This document shows, one piece after another, positions 26,156 through 35,100 of a stretch of DNA of 64,000 nucleotides (its first letter is position 1; each line of letters begins with the position of its first letter). The position numbers and the translations under genes were made by a program. The stretch is taken from the NCBI GenBank assembly GCA_964634885.1, contig CAZWLN010000006.1, positions 87,387-151,386 on the forward strand, written 5' to 3'. This stretch comes from DAINRZ01 sp964634885 (lineage in GTDB: Bacteria; Bacteroidota; Ignavibacteria; Kapaibacteriales; UBA2268). A model generated the notes under the pieces. That model was given only the letters and a program-made list of their open reading frames with translations, was not told the DNA's origin and made no database searches.

Positions 26156-26935
26156 TTAATTTTTATATCTATCTAAAAATTCCATAACAATCTCATCTTT
26201 TGAATTGTCAAGTTCTTCGGGTTTACCTTCAAACCTGACCTTTCCCTCGTGGAGCATTGCGACGGAGTCTGCAACGCGGGCCACCGAGAACATGTCGTGG
26301 GTGATGACGATGGACGTTACATTATACTTCTTGGCCAATCTGCCGATCAGGTTGTCGATCTGTTCGGAAGTGACCGGGTCCAGGCCTGTCGTCGGTTCGT
26401 CGTAAAGTATGTATGACGGATTGCCGACGAGGGCGCGGGCAACGCCCACACGCTTGCGCATACCGCCTGAAAGGTCGGAAGGCTTCTTGTCCCTGAGGAT
26501 TGCCCACTCTTTTTCAAATTCCGGGCTGCTTCCGTTTCCGTTCCGGTCAGGCAGCATCGCAACGGCTGTAAGCACCCTTACAGCCTCGCTTTCGAGCTGT
26601 TTCTGGTCCCTGACGCCGTGTTCATAGAGCGAGATAATCACATTTTCATACACAGTGTAGGAGTCGAACAGCGCCGAGCCCTGGAACACGAAGCCCATCT
26701 TACGCCTGAGGGCAAAAAGCTGGCCGTTGTTCAGTTCTGCAATATCGCTGCCGTCCACAAGGACCTGTCCCGAGTCGGGAGTCAACAGTCCGACGATGTG
26801 CTTTAACAAAACACTCTTACCGCAGCCGGACTTGCCGATGATGCACATGGCAGCGCCGGTGGGGATAGTCAAATCGACGCCGGAGAGAACTTCCTTCTCT
26901 CCGAACGCCTTGTGTACATTTAGTATTTCAATCAT
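26156..26935 (-). CDS. MlaF-like ABC transporter ATP-binding protein
   Basis: An ABC ATPase with Walker A GKSGCGKS (34-41), signature LSGGMRKRVG, Walker B YILYDEPTTGLDP and the switch histidine in VITHD. The segment SALFDSYTVYENV is diagnostic of the MlaF/Ttg2A lineage, which powers phospholipid trafficking between the membranes or other MCE-protein import. The start MIEILNVHK matches family length; an upstream ATG seven codons earlier (26956) is also possible. The partner permease (MlaE) and MCE protein (MlaD) are absent from both sides, so here the ATPase gene is an orphan and must pair with products encoded elsewhere. Confidence 0.85.
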   Translation of the reverse strand: MIEILNVHKAFGEKEVLSGVDLTIPTGAAMCIIGKSGCGKSVLLKHIVGLLTPDSGQVLVDGSDIAELNNGQLFALRRKMGFVFQGSALFDSYTVYENVIISLYEHGVRDQKQLESEAVRVLTAVAMLPDRNGNGSSPEFEKEWAILRDKKPSDLSGGMRKRVGVARALVGNPSYILYDEPTTGLDPVTSEQIDNLIGRLAKKYNVTSIVITHDMFSVARVADSVAMLHEGKVRFEGKPEELDNSKDEIVMEFLDRYKN

Positions 26936-27039
26936 TGTTTCTGCCGCTGCACTCATCAGGACTGTACCTGACCCGCTCAACGCCTCGTTTATCTATCAAC
27001 TTCTTTACTTCAAAAATTATTCTTTAATTCCTAATTCTA

Positions 27040-27137
27040 CCAATTCTTAATTCCTAATTCCTAATTCCTCCAATTCAGAATTCAGAATTCAGAATTCAGA
27101 ATTCAGAATTCAGCATTCAGCATCGCCTCCGCCGGTC
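27040..27137. repeat. Short tandem repeats (TTCCTAATTC, then CAGAATT)
   Basis: Between the MlaF-like and HtrA genes there are three to four copies of a TTCCTAATTC-like decamer, then about six copies of the heptamer CAGAATT, ending in CAGCATTCAGCATCGCC. The same heptamer array and an adjoining CGCCGGTCTC element recur near 53.8-53.9 kb, so this is a dispersed repeat. Confidence 0.75.
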
Positions 27138-28658
27138 TCAGGGCATCTCAATGGCAACGATCCTCGACTGTTCCTTGTACTTGACATGGAGCAGAACAGC
27201 CTGGCCCTTGCTCTTCGATTCCAGTACACTTTTCAGTTCCCTGACAGAATTGACAGCCTGCTTGTCAACTTTATATATTACGCCGTCGGCTGAGAGCCTC
27301 CTGTTAAATGCTATGCCGTACCTGTCCACAGCGGATATATACACCCCATCCTCGATGTCGAATTTTTCCTTCTGGGTTTTGTTCAGAGGCTCCACCGAGA
27401 AGCCCAGTTTGTCGAACTTGTAATTGGCATCTTCTCCGTCATCCCTGTCGGGTGAACCTTTCACCGGCTCGTTCGAAGCAATTGCCTGGTCGGTTCTCGG
27501 CATCAGTTTAACTTTCTTGTTCATTTTCCTGCCGTCGCGCCAGAGTGTAACGTTCAGGTAGTCACCTGCTTTTTTCTTAGCGACCTGTCCCTGCAGTTCA
27601 TTGGGAGCAGACACTTTCTTACCGTCAACTTCGAGGATGATGTCCCCCATTTCGATGCCTGCTTCCTTAGCGGAGCTTTCGGGCAGCACGCCCTGCACCA
27701 GGACGCCGGTAACCTCGTCGAGTCCGACAGACTTGGCAAGTACTTCGTCCACGATGTCGATGGTAACTCCGATATATCCCCTGTCAACTTTACCGTCTTC
27801 CATCAGGTCGAGAATGACTGCTTTGGTCAGGTCCACGGGAATGGCAAAGCCGTACCCCATGTAACCGCCGGTTTTGGTGGCAATGGCCGAATTGATGCCG
27901 ACGAGGCTGCCTTCGAGGTTAAAGAGGCCGCCGCCGCTGTTACCCGGGTTAATGGCAGCGTCGGTCTGGATGAAATTCTCGACAGAGTACCCGCCTTTGC
28001 CTCTGCCGAGGGAGAGCGATCCCCTGCCGATGGCGCTGATGATGCCTCCGGTGATGGTATGTGTCAGGCCGAGGGGATTGCCCACTGCAAGCACCATGTC
28101 GCCTACGCGGACATTGTCCATCGTGGCGAAATGAGCAACAGGCAGGTTCCTGGCCTCAATCTTAATCACTGCTATGTCAGTCAACGGGTCATTGCCGATG
28201 AGTGTAGCTTTATACTCTTTCTGGTCGTTGGTAGTCACCTTGATTTCTTTGGCGTTCTCCACGACGTGGTTATTGGTAACGATGTATCCGTCTCCGGTGA
28301 TTATCACACCCGAGCCGCCGCCTTCGCTCTGCTGGGGGCCGTTGTCGCCGAAGGGGTTGCCGTAGAACTCGAAGAAATCTTTAAAGTCATCGGAGAATGG
28401 ATTGTTAGACTGGCCAGATACTTCGAATATCACGCTAACGCTGACCACTGTGGGAATGACAGCGTCGCTGACTGCTCTGTAAGCATCATTTATCGCCTTA
28501 ACCTGGTCGTTCATTTTTACCGGAGGCTGTCCCGCCCCGATGTTGTCCCTTGCAAACAGTACATTGACCATACCGGGACTGATTGTGAGCATCAACACCA
28601 AAGCTCCCAAAAACATTGCTCCTGCGACACCGAATGTTGCCATTACTCTGCGATTCAT
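27138..28658 (-). CDS. HtrA/Deg serine protease with two PDZ domains
   Basis: A periplasmic trypsin-like protease/chaperone. After an N-terminal membrane anchor or signal (residues 8-30), the protease domain carries the triad H131 (TNNHVVENA), D161 (LTDIAVI) and S241 (NPGNSGGGL). Two PDZ domains follow, one around 290-380 and a more divergent one at the C-terminus. The start at 28658 is preferred (GGGAG ten nt upstream); an ATG three codons earlier is also possible. About 506 residues is standard length for DegP/DegQ. It lies downstream of the paralogous unknown proteins and could be in the same transcription unit. Confidence 0.92.
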   Translation of the reverse strand: MNRRVMATFGVAGAMFLGALVLMLTISPGMVNVLFARDNIGAGQPPVKMNDQVKAINDAYRAVSDAVIPTVVSVSVIFEVSGQSNNPFSDDFKDFFEFYGNPFGDNGPQQSEGGGSGVIITGDGYIVTNNHVVENAKEIKVTTNDQKEYKATLIGNDPLTDIAVIKIEARNLPVAHFATMDNVRVGDMVLAVGNPLGLTHTITGGIISAIGRGSLSLGRGKGGYSVENFIQTDAAINPGNSGGGLFNLEGSLVGINSAIATKTGGYMGYGFAIPVDLTKAVILDLMEDGKVDRGYIGVTIDIVDEVLAKSVGLDEVTGVLVQGVLPESSAKEAGIEMGDIILEVDGKKVSAPNELQGQVAKKKAGDYLNVTLWRDGRKMNKKVKLMPRTDQAIASNEPVKGSPDRDDGEDANYKFDKLGFSVEPLNKTQKEKFDIEDGVYISAVDRYGIAFNRRLSADGVIYKVDKQAVNSVRELKSVLESKSKGQAVLLHVKYKEQSRIVAIEMP

Positions 28659-28802
28659 ATCTTTCATACTCCCTGAGTATTGTTTAGAAATATACAATTT
28701 ACAAATGGGTAGAACGAAAAAATGATTTAAAAAGTGTTATCGGAAAATATTGTATAAATAGTAATAAAATTATGGGAATAAGTAAACTATTGCCGAAGTA
28801 TT

Positions 28803-30128
28803 CTAAGAATTTATATTCTTTACTGCCAGCAGCAGATTGGAAGCCCCTTTACGGTACTTGTAACCGATGCCGAAGTCGAGAGTCCTGATTGACGATGATT
28901 TTTGGTATGCATCCATAAGGTCTTTCTGCCTGTGGCCTGCAAACAGCCCGATAGGCCCTGAGTATGAGCCATACAGCTTAATATTCCATGAAGAGCGGTT
29001 GAAGTACCTGTAAGGGATGCCGGAATCATCCTGTAAAATCATCATGCTGGAGCCGAGGATGTAATCCCTGATTGTAGCGAAATATCTTTCATGCATCAGG
29101 TAGGAAGCAGCTTTCAGGTAAGTGGTATTGCTGCGGAAACGCTTCAGGTAGCCCATCAGCGGTGAGTTCTTTTTCAGGCCGTCGTCCGACAGGTTCACGG
29201 ACATATACTGCACCTTTTTTAATTTGTTGTTACGGTCTTTGAACAGGATCTCCACTCCGGAGGCGCCTTCGCTCCTGCCTTCCGTCCTGTACTCAGGGGC
29301 GCCATCTTTGCCGATTCCGAAATACCTGACGTCAAGTATTACGTTACCCGTTCTTACGATGAATACCATCAGGGTCGGCAGCACACCGTCAAGCTGGTTG
29401 TTTCCGAAGTCGTTTTTCATTTTCTTGGTAATGAAAAAACTCAGGCTCAGGACGTCCCTCAAGGACCTGTTCACACTCGCAATGTACCTGGCTGTCAGGG
29501 AGTCGCTGCTGCATATCCTCAGAGAGGGCATGGTTCCGACCTTCTCCAGGCCGATCATAATGTATTCTTTAGCATTGGGAAAGAACAGGCACGAGTGAAG
29601 GAAATCAGGCCCGCTGAAGGGATAGAACACAGTCCTGGCCTGGTTGTCCAGTCCGGCCAGTTCCTTGTCCCTGAAGTCCACAATTTTCCTGAATTTATTC
29701 TCAGCGAGCGAAGCCCAGCGTTTGTCTGCTGTTTCCGCATACCTTTGCCAGGAAGGAAAGCGCTCACAGGCAGACCATTCATTGCTGTAAAGCTGCGGCA
29801 ATCCGGCGAGGTAACGGGCCATATTATTGTAGCCGGTACTCGAGGCTTTGTCGTATTTATTATCTGAGCTGTCTGCTCCGTCAGTTACAGCCAGTGTCGC
29901 ATCGCGCCCATCTTCGGTGCCGGCGGCAGCCATGGCGCTGCTGTCTGTAGCGGCTGACGATTGTTTGTCGGGTACCACGGCAGCAGATACTTCGGAAGCA
30001 TTAGCCTTTCCACTTTGGTCAATCTTGTCCAGGACAAATATTAATACAAAAAGCGGAATAATTGAAAGGAAGATTGCACTGACGACAATCTGTGGAATAT
30101 CCCTGAGCGTTATGTTTGAAAGAGCCAT
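28803..30128 (-). CDS. Membrane-anchored protein of unknown family (paralogue of next gene)
   Basis: 441 residues. After a short cytoplasmic N-terminus there is one transmembrane helix (about 14-35, VVSAIFLSIIPLFVLIFVL), then an extracytoplasmic region with an Ala/Ser/Asp-rich linker and a conserved domain of about 300 residues. The core LFYPFSGPDFLHSCLFFPNA, followed by IGLEKVGTMPS and a late SYLMHERYFATIRDYILGSS segment, is closely matched in the neighbouring lipoprotein. I do not recognise the family; no catalytic motif is evident. The start at 30128 is preferred over an upstream one (GGA shortly before, and the hydrophobic segment follows normally). Confidence 0.75.
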   Translation of the reverse strand: MALSNITLRDIPQIVVSAIFLSIIPLFVLIFVLDKIDQSGKANASEVSAAVVPDKQSSAATDSSAMAAAGTEDGRDATLAVTDGADSSDNKYDKASSTGYNNMARYLAGLPQLYSNEWSACERFPSWQRYAETADKRWASLAENKFRKIVDFRDKELAGLDNQARTVFYPFSGPDFLHSCLFFPNAKEYIMIGLEKVGTMPSLRICSSDSLTARYIASVNRSLRDVLSLSFFITKKMKNDFGNNQLDGVLPTLMVFIVRTGNVILDVRYFGIGKDGAPEYRTEGRSEGASGVEILFKDRNNKLKKVQYMSVNLSDDGLKKNSPLMGYLKRFRSNTTYLKAASYLMHERYFATIRDYILGSSMMILQDDSGIPYRYFNRSSWNIKLYGSYSGPIGLFAGHRQKDLMDAYQKSSSIRTLDFGIGYKYRKGASNLLLAVKNINS

Positions 30129-30214
30129 AATTCCATTACACTTTTGCCTGCCATTAGCGCAGGCCAATCTTTAGGAAATATATCAACTACAATAAACCAG
30201 AAACGAACCATATC

Positions 30215-31468
30215 CTATTTTCTTTTGGCAACCATCATGTTTGACCGGCCTTTGTTGTGCTGGTACCCGATGCCGAATCCGAGTTTCCGGACTCCGGACG
30301 AATCCTTGTAAACCTGTGCCAAATCGGGCTGTTGCCTACTCTGGAACATATTTATAGGTTTGTCGTAATGTCCGTAAAATGTGAGATCCCATTTTGACTG
30401 ATTGAAAAACTTCATAGGTATTCCGGAGTCATCCTGAACCACATAGCGGCTTTGAGCAAGGATGAGGCTCCTGATGTTGGCGAACTCGGCGTCGTTGTGC
30501 ATCAGGTAGGACGCTGCCTTAAGATAGGTAGTTACAGTACCCATTTTTTTTATGAATTGGTAAAAAGGACTGTTGGGCTTCAAAGAACCGTCAGCCAGGT
30601 TTTTTGAGAAATAGTACAGCTTTTTGAATTTTCCGCCCTGGTCTTTCAGCGTAATCTCCACACCCGTTGTTTTCTGGAACTGGTCTGTGGCGAAGGAAAC
30701 GATTTCACCATTGGCGTCGATGCGTGCGCCTTTGATGTCTGCTACGTCGTGTCCGGTCCTTACTGCGAACACTAAGAGTATTGGTAGAATGCCGTCCAGT
30801 TCCTTAGCCTTGAAGTCAACCTTCATGTCCTTAGTAATGAAGAAACTGATGGAAAGGACAGTGTTAATAGAGCTTTTCATATTATTGAAATACTTGATCA
30901 TGGCAGAGTCGCCTTCCATGTTCTGTACCCCGGGGAGTGAACCGACTTTCTCCAGCCCAATCAGTACAAGCATTTCCGCATCCGGGAAGAAAGTAACGGC
31001 GTGAAGTACATCCGGGCCGCCAAAGGGGTAAAACAGGATTTTTGTCCTGCTGTTGATCTCAGACAATTCTTTGTCCCTGAAAGTTTCATAGGGTTTGAGC
31101 CTGCCGGCTTCCAGCGATTTCCATTTTGATTTCATCTGCTTCGAATAGGTTTTCCAGGCAGAACTGTCTTCATATTTTGTAATCTCATTGCGAGTACCCT
31201 GTTTGTTCCCTGCAAGGAACTGAGCCACGGAGTTACGGCTGGTGTTTATCGGCACAGTTTCGATGTTAATATCTTTTTCGGGCGGCAGGGCTTCAGGCAC
31301 AGGGTCTTCGCTCAGGTCCTTATTGTCGAGGTTAACGGGGTTAATTCCCGTATCGCTTTCGTTAGCTGTTCGGGTTGTAACAGTCGCCGGCCTGTTGCTT
31401 TCCTTTTTACAACCGGCGAAGGAAGATGCCAGAAGGCACAATAAAGCAATAGTCAGTACTTTTTTCAT
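30215..31468 (-). CDS. Lipoprotein of unknown family (paralogue of adjacent membrane protein)
   Basis: 417 residues with a lipoprotein signal (LLASSFAGC followed by KKES). The domain from about residue 130 repeats the core of the neighbour: FRDKELSEINSRTKILFYPF then GPDVLHAVTFFPDAEM, IGLEKVGSLPG, FFITKDMK, SYLMHNDAEFANIRSLIL and QDDSGIP. Both proteins end with a GIGY(x)4KG segment. The lysine after the lipobox cysteine suggests the periplasmic face of the outer membrane. It begins one base after the amino-acid permease stop, so the two are co-transcribed. Function unknown. Confidence 0.78.
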   Translation of the reverse strand: MKKVLTIALLCLLASSFAGCKKESNRPATVTTRTANESDTGINPVNLDNKDLSEDPVPEALPPEKDINIETVPINTSRNSVAQFLAGNKQGTRNEITKYEDSSAWKTYSKQMKSKWKSLEAGRLKPYETFRDKELSEINSRTKILFYPFGGPDVLHAVTFFPDAEMLVLIGLEKVGSLPGVQNMEGDSAMIKYFNNMKSSINTVLSISFFITKDMKVDFKAKELDGILPILLVFAVRTGHDVADIKGARIDANGEIVSFATDQFQKTTGVEITLKDQGGKFKKLYYFSKNLADGSLKPNSPFYQFIKKMGTVTTYLKAASYLMHNDAEFANIRSLILAQSRYVVQDDSGIPMKFFNQSKWDLTFYGHYDKPINMFQSRQQPDLAQVYKDSSGVRKLGFGIGYQHNKGRSNMMVAKRK

Positions 31469-31469
31469 A

Positions 31470-32801
31470 TTAATCTTTTGCTATGGTTTTGGAATGATTG
31501 CCGCTTGCGTAGTAGAATATCAGGCCTGCCAGAACAGTTGCAAGGCCGGAAACAGATTCTACGGTCTTGTTGAAAAGAAGATAGGTAAGTATCCACAGGT
31601 TCAATGCAATGAACAGTAATGGAACCACGGGATAGCCCCAGGTTTTATAGCTGTGTTCACTGTTTTTGTTCCTGTGCCTGTACACGAAGAGTCCGGTCAC
31701 CGTCAGTAGCGTGAACAGGTTCAGCGTAAAACCGGCATAGTTAAGGACGACCTCGAACGAGGAGGAGTAAATGAAGATCAGCGTAATGGCTGACTGGAAA
31801 AGGATGCACCTCGTAGGTACATCATTCTTGTTGTTCTTAGAAAAGAACGACATTACCCTGATGTCTTTCGCCATAGCCTGTATTACCCTTGGGCCGACGA
31901 AAACCATAGCGCTGATGGTAGAGATCAGGAGCGTTGCAATTACCAGCCCCATGACGTTGCCGCCGGTGGAGCCGAATATGTTCCTGGCGCTGATCAGGCC
32001 GACTTCTACTTTTCCGGTAAGGCTTCCGTCCGCATTCACCGAGACGAATTCACTTATTGGGGTTGTGTAAAGAAATATATAGTTGATGAGTGCATAGAGC
32101 GCCATTACAACTACCGTACCGATGAAAAGGGCCCTGGGAACATTCCTGGCAGGCGCCTCGATCTCTGATGCAATATATGTAGCGGCGTTCCAGCCGGAAT
32201 AGGAATAGGTAACGAAGATGAGGGAAATTGCAAAGAAATTGCCTGTAATGTGCCCGAGATCGCCTGTTTTGGGCATTATCGATATATCCTGAGGCACAGC
32301 GATTAAAAAGCCGGCTATGATAAATACAAGTATCAATAATACTTTCACAGTGGTAAATATAACCTGGAAGGCGCTGCCTGTTTTCAGGTTGAAGGAATGT
32401 ACCAATGTGATGAGTACAACAATGGCTGCGGCTGTGTGGACGATTGGGAGTTCCGGGAAGACACCGTTAAGGTAACTGCCGAAGGCGATTGCAGCCAGGG
32501 CAATCGGGGCCGAAAAACCTACAATCAGCGATACCCAGCCGGCGAGAAAGCCTACGGCGGGATGATATATCCTTGAAAGGTAATAATACTCGCCGCCCGA
32601 GTGAGGCATGGCCGAAGCAAGCTCACCGTAGGAGAGAGCGCCGAAAAGGGCAAGGACGCCGCCTACTACCCAGAGCATAATCAAGGGGAATCCGGACTGT
32701 ATTACTGCAGCCTGGAACCCAATGCTGGTAAACACTCCCGTACCGATGATGTTAGCTATTACGACAGCAACTGCAGTTATCAAACCAACTTTCTTCTTCA
32801 C
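31470..32801 (-). CDS. APC-family amino acid permease
   Basis: 443 residues with about 12 hydrophobic helices. The first helix contains IANIIGTGVFTSIG, the glycine-rich substrate loop of the amino acid-polyamine-cation superfamily, and GELASAMPHSGGEYYYLSRIYHP follows as in the SteT/YfnA-like exchangers. Translation starts at GTG, with AGGTAGAA just upstream; no ATG is available near it. Substrate not predictable. The next gene begins after a 1-nt gap, tying this transporter to the lipoprotein of unknown family. Confidence 0.88.
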   Translation of the reverse strand: MKKKVGLITAVAVVIANIIGTGVFTSIGFQAAVIQSGFPLIMLWVVGGVLALFGALSYGELASAMPHSGGEYYYLSRIYHPAVGFLAGWVSLIVGFSAPIALAAIAFGSYLNGVFPELPIVHTAAAIVVLITLVHSFNLKTGSAFQVIFTTVKVLLILVFIIAGFLIAVPQDISIMPKTGDLGHITGNFFAISLIFVTYSYSGWNAATYIASEIEAPARNVPRALFIGTVVVMALYALINYIFLYTTPISEFVSVNADGSLTGKVEVGLISARNIFGSTGGNVMGLVIATLLISTISAMVFVGPRVIQAMAKDIRVMSFFSKNNKNDVPTRCILFQSAITLIFIYSSSFEVVLNYAGFTLNLFTLLTVTGLFVYRHRNKNSEHSYKTWGYPVVPLLFIALNLWILTYLLFNKTVESVSGLATVLAGLIFYYASGNHSKTIAKD

Positions 32802-32932
32802 TTCTACCTGACTGAAATTTAATCAAAAAACAATTGTGCAAAATACCTCATTTCTGCCTAATACAAAAGACATTTAGCACTTGCACCAAAGCAATTTACG
32901 TTTACTGTAATTTAATTTTCCAATCGTGAAGA

Positions 32933-33241
32933 CTATTTTTTTTCGGGCTTGTTCAGTTCCCTCTGGTTTCTCTCACGTACACTATCCATGATTGCCATGA
33001 ACTCCTCGGGATTGCTCTTGAAATCCGTATAGTCATCGATGAAGGACTCCCGGTCATAGCCATTGCTTTCGTAGAGTTTGTCGATTTCTTTCCCGGCTTT
33101 TGCACTGTCGGGATAGAGTTCCCTGATTATGAGTATCTCCCTGTATGTCTCGATGAACTTCTCTTTTTTGTCCTCGAACAGGAAGCATGAATTCAATGTA
33201 ACTGATAATAATGCTATTAATAATAAAAGTCTTTTTTTCAT
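32933..33241 (-). CDS. Small lipoprotein, 102 aa
   Basis: Starts at 33241 (GGAGA 6 nt upstream) with a lipoprotein signal: MKKRLLLLIALLSVTLNSC, then FLFEDKKEKF. The mature part is entirely helical and highly charged and ends in NKPEKK. It resembles the small DUF4296-like helical lipoproteins of Bacteroidota in size and layout, but I cannot confirm the family. It stands alone between the permease and the peroxide-stress operon. Confidence 0.7.
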   Translation of the reverse strand: MKKRLLLLIALLSVTLNSCFLFEDKKEKFIETYREILIIRELYPDSAKAGKEIDKLYESNGYDRESFIDDYTDFKSNPEEFMAIMDSVRERNQRELNKPEKK

Positions 33242-33402
33242 ATCTTTCTCCAATTTCCAACAGCAAAATTATCGTATATTCCTGAAAAGACAAAGAGTAA
33301 TAGTAATTATATTATTATTTTTTTTTATTTTTTTTTCTCAGGCCACAAAGGATGAGGGCGAACCGGAGTCCGCCCCGTTCAATCTATGTAAGGAATTGTA
33401 TT

Positions 33403-34056
33403 CTAATCTTTGTCGTCCACCGACTTGTAGCAGAACCACCAGTCATAGTTATCATAGCGTCCCTGTTTGTATTTGGCCGCTTTGATGTCAGTTGCAGGCG
33501 GAACTATTACTTTGTCGCCGATGAGTTCGTTATTGGGCCAGTTGGCAGGCATTGCAACCATGTTCTTGTCTGCGACCTGGAAAGCCCTGATCATCCTTAG
33601 CAATTCGTCGAAATTCCTGCCGACTTCCTGGGGATAGAACAGTATTGACCTGATCTTTGCCTCCGGATCCACAATGTAAACAGCCCTTACTGTATTATTG
33701 CCTTTTTGGGGATGGACAAGCCCCAGCCGTTTTGCGAAATCGCCGTTGTCGGCGATTATGGGGAACTGTATTTCGGTTTTCAGGTTGTCCTTGATCCATT
33801 CGACCCATTTTATATGTGAGAATACCTGGTCGATGCTGAGGCCGATCAATTCCGTGTTCAGTTTCCTGAATTCTTCGTACCTTTTCTGGAAGGCGTAGAA
33901 CTCTGTGGTACATACGGGAGTGAAATCGGCAGGATGGCTGAAGAGTATGAACCATTTGCCTGCCAAGTCCTTAGGCAGTTTCATTTTTCCATGTGTAGTC
34001 TGCAATTCAACTTCCGGAAAATTGTCTCCGAGCATTGGAATTCTTTCGTTATCCAT
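33403..34056 (-). CDS. Peroxiredoxin, Prx6-type
   Basis: A thiol peroxidase reducing hydrogen peroxide and organic peroxides. The catalytic motif is PADFTPVCTTE with P42, T46 and peroxidatic C49; the conserved arginine of the active site is near R123 (NTVRAVYIVD). At 217 residues, with a long C-terminal domain (FDELLRMIRAFQ, then PANWPNNE), it belongs to the Prx6/archaeal-type group. A cysteine near the C-terminus (C209, WWFCYK) could act in resolving. It is the third gene of the PerR-like/Dps/peroxiredoxin operon, 20 bp after dps, so peroxide-induced expression is expected. Confidence 0.92.
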   Translation of the reverse strand: MDNERIPMLGDNFPEVELQTTHGKMKLPKDLAGKWFILFSHPADFTPVCTTEFYAFQKRYEEFRKLNTELIGLSIDQVFSHIKWVEWIKDNLKTEIQFPIIADNGDFAKRLGLVHPQKGNNTVRAVYIVDPEAKIRSILFYPQEVGRNFDELLRMIRAFQVADKNMVAMPANWPNNELIGDKVIVPPATDIKAAKYKQGRYDNYDWWFCYKSVDDKD

Positions 34057-34076
34057 TTTATATACCTCCTATTATT

Positions 34077-34553
34077 TTATACTTTAAGAAATGATGAATA
34101 CATCCAAACAAGTTTTTCCTGTTCGCGGATATAGTCGGACATCTGTGCGTTTGTTCCTTCGTCGTCAACTTCTGCCGACAGTTTGAGTATTTCCCTCTCG
34201 ATTATGAGTATCGACTTCAGGCTGTCGAGGATCGATTTTACGCATCCGGCGCCGTCGCTGTAATTGACAGCTTCCCTGATGTCAGAGTTGTCTATGTAAT
34301 CTTTGAATGAATGTAAGGGTACACCGCCGAGTGTAAGTATCCTTTCAGCCACTTCATCGATCTTCAGCTGAAGATCTGTGTATAGCTCTTCGAATTTGAG
34401 GTGCAGTTCGAAGAATTTCTCACCTTTGATGTTCCAGTGGAAACCTCTTGTATTTTGGTAGAACATCTGGTAGTCAGACAACAGGCGGTTCAGTTTGTCA
34501 ACCAATACTTTTGAGTCTTTGTCTGAGAGTCCGATTCTATTTAATTCTTTCAT
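34077..34553 (-). CDS. dps: Dps family DNA-protecting ferritin-like protein
   Basis: 158 residues of the Dps fold, a dodecameric iron-storage protein that consumes peroxide with ferrous iron and protects DNA. Inter-subunit ferroxidase ligands are present in the right spacing: H39 (GFHWNI), H51 (ELHLKF), D66 and E70 (KIDEVAE). It begins one base after the upstream regulator stop and 20 bp before the peroxiredoxin gene, forming one operon. No extended lysine-rich N-terminus is present, so strong DNA binding is not implied. Confidence 0.92.
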   Translation of the reverse strand: MKELNRIGLSDKDSKVLVDKLNRLLSDYQMFYQNTRGFHWNIKGEKFFELHLKFEELYTDLQLKIDEVAERILTLGGVPLHSFKDYIDNSDIREAVNYSDGAGCVKSILDSLKSILIIEREILKLSAEVDDEGTNAQMSDYIREQEKLVWMYSSFLKV

Positions 34554-34554
34554 T

Positions 34555-34986
34555 TTAATTCTCCTTATTATTATTGAAGTTACCGATAATATTCAGATTT
34601 ATCTCCCTGATTTCGAATCCGGGAATTTCTTTCTTTTTCAAATATTCATGTATTATTTCAGCCAGTTCTTCATCATGGAAGTCAACAAGCTTTTTGGTGT
34701 CTTCGCAGACCAGGTGGAAGTGCTCCCCTGTTTCAATGTCGTAATGTTTTATGTTGTCGCCGGAATGGAGGCATTTTACCAGTCCGCATTTCTCGAGCCA
34801 ATCGAGAGTATTATAAACTGTTGCCAGGGAAATCGTGGGGAAGTCCTCTTTTACATATTTGTATAACTCGTCCGGTGTCGGATGTGTACGGTGTCCGTAC
34901 AGAGCCTCGAGAACGACAATCCTCTGGTGAGTGGCTTTCAAGCCGCTGTCGTTTAACTTTTTCACTATTTTATCATAATTTTTCAT
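34555..34986 (-). CDS. perR: Fur/PerR family regulator
   Basis: 143 residues with the Fur-family winged helix (THQRIVVLEAL, then HPTPDELYKYV and the recognition helix SLATVYNTLDWL), followed by a metal-sensing hinge HYDIETGEHFHLVC (H89, H91, C94). The usual structural-zinc CxxC after the hinge is broken: C94-E-D-T97 has Thr in place of Cys, and no second CxxC occurs at the C-terminus. It leads an operon with dps and a peroxiredoxin, the classical PerR regulon, so a peroxide-responsive repressor is inferred. An AT-rich 100-bp region upstream probably contains its autoregulated promoter. Confidence 0.85.
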   Translation of the reverse strand: MKNYDKIVKKLNDSGLKATHQRIVVLEALYGHRTHPTPDELYKYVKEDFPTISLATVYNTLDWLEKCGLVKCLHSGDNIKHYDIETGEHFHLVCEDTKKLVDFHDEELAEIIHEYLKKKEIPGFEIREINLNIIGNFNNNKEN

Positions 34987-35043
34987 AATTATATTTATAA
35001 ACGTTATTATTTTAGAATTATTTTAATCTATTTTAAAAATAAT

Positions 35044-35075
35044 AAAAAAGGCTGTCTTTTTACGAACAGCCTTTT
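35044..35075 (-). terminator. Terminator after the beta-helix/Ig T9SS gene
   Basis: On the minus strand, AAAAGGCTGT pairs with ACAGCCTTTTTT around a 10-nt loop, and TTATTATT follows. It sits 26 nt past the stop of the large T9SS gene and upstream of the PerR-like gene, insulating the two units. Confidence 0.8.
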
Positions 35076-35100
35076 GTCAGACTTTATATTCAGATAGATA

